Shown piece by piece: positions 62,527-64,000 of a DNA stretch of 64,000 bases (positions within the stretch are counted from its first letter, which is position 1; every line of letters starts with the position of its first letter). The notes beneath the pieces were generated by a model. The model was given only the letters and a program-made list of their open reading frames with translations, was not told where the DNA came from and searched no databases. The position numbers and the translations under genes are program-made. The stretch lies in contig NZ_RQFK01000026.1 in NCBI RefSeq assembly GCF_004770765.1, positions 186,001 to 250,000 on the forward strand, read 5' to 3'. Source of the stretch: Leptospira noumeaensis (GTDB taxonomy: Bacteria > Spirochaetota > Leptospiria > Leptospirales > Leptospiraceae).

Positions 62527-64000
62527 ATGCCGCAATCTCCTTCAAACGAAAATCGATTCGTCCTTTCGGACTATTACAAGAAACAACTTAAAGAGATTGC
62601 CTACCAGGGAGAATTCCGCGCCGAAACCTTTGCGACTCGGTTCCGATTCTTCTTCCTAGGATTTTTAGTTATTTTTGCTACCTTAGGCCTTCTTTCCGGT
62701 CGCCCCCGAATCGAGTTCTACTACCAGATTTCTGCCATCCTAGTTCTTCTCTGTTACAACTTTGTTGTTTTGTATTCCTTAAAGAAATCGGGAAAGTATC
62801 TCAATATCTTTAAGTTTCTATCTTCCTTTTTAGAAATTACTCTCCTTACATTTGTTACAGGGTATACTGCATACTCTCAAAAAAATCCAAGCCTTGTTTA
62901 TGCAGCCCCGATGATTTATGTATTTTTCATCCTGATTGCACTGGCTTCCATACGTAATAATACTAAGACTATCATCTTTGCCGTCGTCGTTCTCATTGTT
63001 GAGTATGCATCACTGACCATCTACTTCTATCCAGAGATGACAAGTTTCAATGCCAAACTCATTGAACTATCGGATTATCTGAAACCAACATTCTTGGAAC
63101 AAAACAGCACTTTCTTTTTGGTCAGTGCTGTTCCTATGGGAATTTTTCTCATCCTTCTGTACATGGTTGTTACAGGGGGTCTCATCCTATATGCCATTCT
63201 CAATACTTCGCGAACGACGCAGGAACAAGCAGATTTAATTTTTAACACAGAAAAACAAGCCATCTTGGAAGAGAACATGCGTCTTGGTATGGAGTTAGAT
63301 GTAGCAAGGCAAATCCAAGCCATGGTACTTCCCCGTAATGAGGAATTAAAAGAAATCCAAGAATTAGAAATTTCAGCGAGAATGGATTCGGCCAATGAAG
63401 TGGGAGGAGACTATTATGATGTCATCCACCATGAAGACGGAACGGTTTACATTGGGATTGGGGATGTAACCGACCACGGTCTTGCCTCTGGTGTTGTGAT
63501 GCTTATGACTCAGTCAGCGTTTATCACCACCTTACGTTCTAAAGTAATTTCCTTACGAGAATCTCTTCGTTCCATCAATTCCATTTTGTTTTCCAACATT
63601 CATGTGCGGATGAATGACATTCGTAACCTCACTTTATCCTTGTTTTCCTATAAAAATGGTGTGTTTACCACCGCGGGACAACATGAAACCATTATGGTTT
63701 ATCGACATGCCACAAAAAAAACCGAGATCATTGATACAGTTGATAATGGTATGTTAGTTGGTTTAACCGAATCTATCGATGAATTTATCCATGAAAAACC
63801 AATCCATCTCAATCCAAAAGACATCATTCTTTTGTATACGGATGGAGCTACTGAGGCAGAAAACTCAAAAAGAGAACAATTTGGTTCTCATAGGTTAATT
63901 GAATCTTTAGAAAAACATATCGGCCTAGAATCAACAGATGCAATTTTAGATGCTATCTTTAAGGATATTTATGTTTTCATTGATGGAATGGAAGTTTACG
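62527..64000 (+). CDS. Membrane SpoIIE-type phosphatase (3' end outside window)
   Basis: Open to the window end, 491 codons without a stop. The N-terminus is cytoplasmic, then six hydrophobic helices at about residues 45-235 (FRFFFLGFLVIFATLGLL, YYQISAILVLLCYNFVVLYSL), a short coiled coil (EEQAD..EENMRLGMELDVARQIQAMVLPR) and a SpoIIE PP2C domain with SANEVGGDYYDV, VYIGIGDVTDHGLASGVVMLM and LLYTDGATEAENS. This matches the usual sensor phosphatase of partner-switching systems, and it lies 120 bases beyond the GNAT fusion, divergently. It should act on the STAS protein encoded nearby. Confidence 0.93.
   Translation, partial: MPQSPSNENRFVLSDYYKKQLKEIAYQGEFRAETFATRFRFFFLGFLVIFATLGLLSGRPRIEFYYQISAILVLLCYNFVVLYSLKKSGKYLNIFKFLSSFLEITLLTFVTGYTAYSQKNPSLVYAAPMIYVFFILIALASIRNNTKTIIFAVVVLIVEYASLTIYFYPEMTSFNAKLIELSDYLKPTFLEQNSTFFLVSAVPMGIFLILLYMVVTGGLILYAILNTSRTTQEQADLIFNTEKQAILEENMRLGMELDVARQIQAMVLPRNEELKEIQELEISARMDSANEVGGDYYDVIHHEDGTVYIGIGDVTDHGLASGVVMLMTQSAFITTLRSKVISLRESLRSINSILFSNIHVRMNDIRNLTLSLFSYKNGVFTTAGQHETIMVYRHATKKTEIIDTVDNGMLVGLTESIDEFIHEKPIHLNPKDIILLYTDGATEAENSKREQFGSHRLIESLEKHIGLESTDAILDAIFKDIYVFIDGMEVY

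Noticed and set aside
1..64000. CRISPR arrays, insertion sequences, prophage, tRNA or rRNA genes
   Set aside because: No regularly spaced repeats, transposase or integrase motifs, or tRNA-like or rRNA-like segments were recognised on reading the window. A tRNAscan or Rfam run would be the decisive check.

Overview
The window is AT-rich spirochaete chromosome, most likely from a saprophytic (L. biflexa-like) Leptospira. This is inferred from base composition, the many lipoproteins with relaxed spirochaete lipoboxes, the density of SpoIIE/7TMR-DISM signalling genes, and an OxyR-AhpC-AhpF set. No rRNA, tRNA, insertion sequence, prophage or CRISPR array is visible. Genes are tightly packed, often overlap by a few bases, and sometimes start at TTG or GTG.

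Layout. 0.1-2.4 kb: an exported beta-rich protein, an AraC regulator and a DUF1761 membrane protein. 2.4-5.6 kb: divergent pckA and glgA (gluconeogenesis and glycogen). 5.6-9.3 kb: a GC-richer hairpin repeat and two tandem paralogous lipoproteins. 9.4-12.5 kb: DUF1304 protein coupled to an ECF-type sigma factor, then an AraC regulator divergent from an NmrA-like oxidoreductase. 12.8-14.1 kb: a DUF5329 protein and a TetR regulator separated by three operator-like palindromes at exact 21-bp intervals. 14.1-23.0 kb: an operon of alpha-2-macroglobulin lipoprotein, penicillin-binding protein 1C and a membrane sulfatase-fold enzyme. 23.2-26.0 kb: a small unknown protein and a PAS hybrid histidine kinase. 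26.0-29.2 kb: oxyR, ahpC and ahpF for peroxide defence. 29.3-32.0 kb: a 7TMR-DISM/SpoIIE phosphatase and a LytTR response regulator.

32.1-39.8 kb: a nine-gene unit encoding four lipoproteins, a TonB-dependent receptor, ExbB, ExbD, TonB and a LytS-type kinase. It looks like a self-contained outer-membrane import system with its own two-component control, and a LytTR-like binding site lies just upstream. 39.8-43.7 kb (opposite strand): a copper module of a cupredoxin/beta-helix (NosD-like) fusion, a small membrane protein, a two-domain multicopper oxidase and a SCO1 chaperone. 43.8-48.7 kb: a TolC-MacA-MacB efflux operon ending in its TetR regulator. 48.7-55.9 kb: a TPM protein, a SulP transporter, a 7TM membrane-bound AraC regulator, an SbtA bicarbonate permease and an alginate-export-type porin. 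56-57.4 kb: TetR and an acyltransferase.

57.5-59.4 kb: a cobalamin riboswitch precedes two uncharacterised lipoproteins, suggesting a surface vitamin B12 capture system without a neighbouring receptor. 59.5-64 kb: a methyltransferase, then a partner-switching cluster (slr1658-like ATPase, slr1659-like STAS protein, a GNAT/cyclic-nucleotide-binding fusion and a SpoIIE phosphatase cut by the window end).

The best candidates for undescribed biology are the B12-riboswitch lipoproteins, the LytTR/TonB island, and the cupredoxin/beta-helix copper module. All functions are read from motifs and gene order; no database search was possible.
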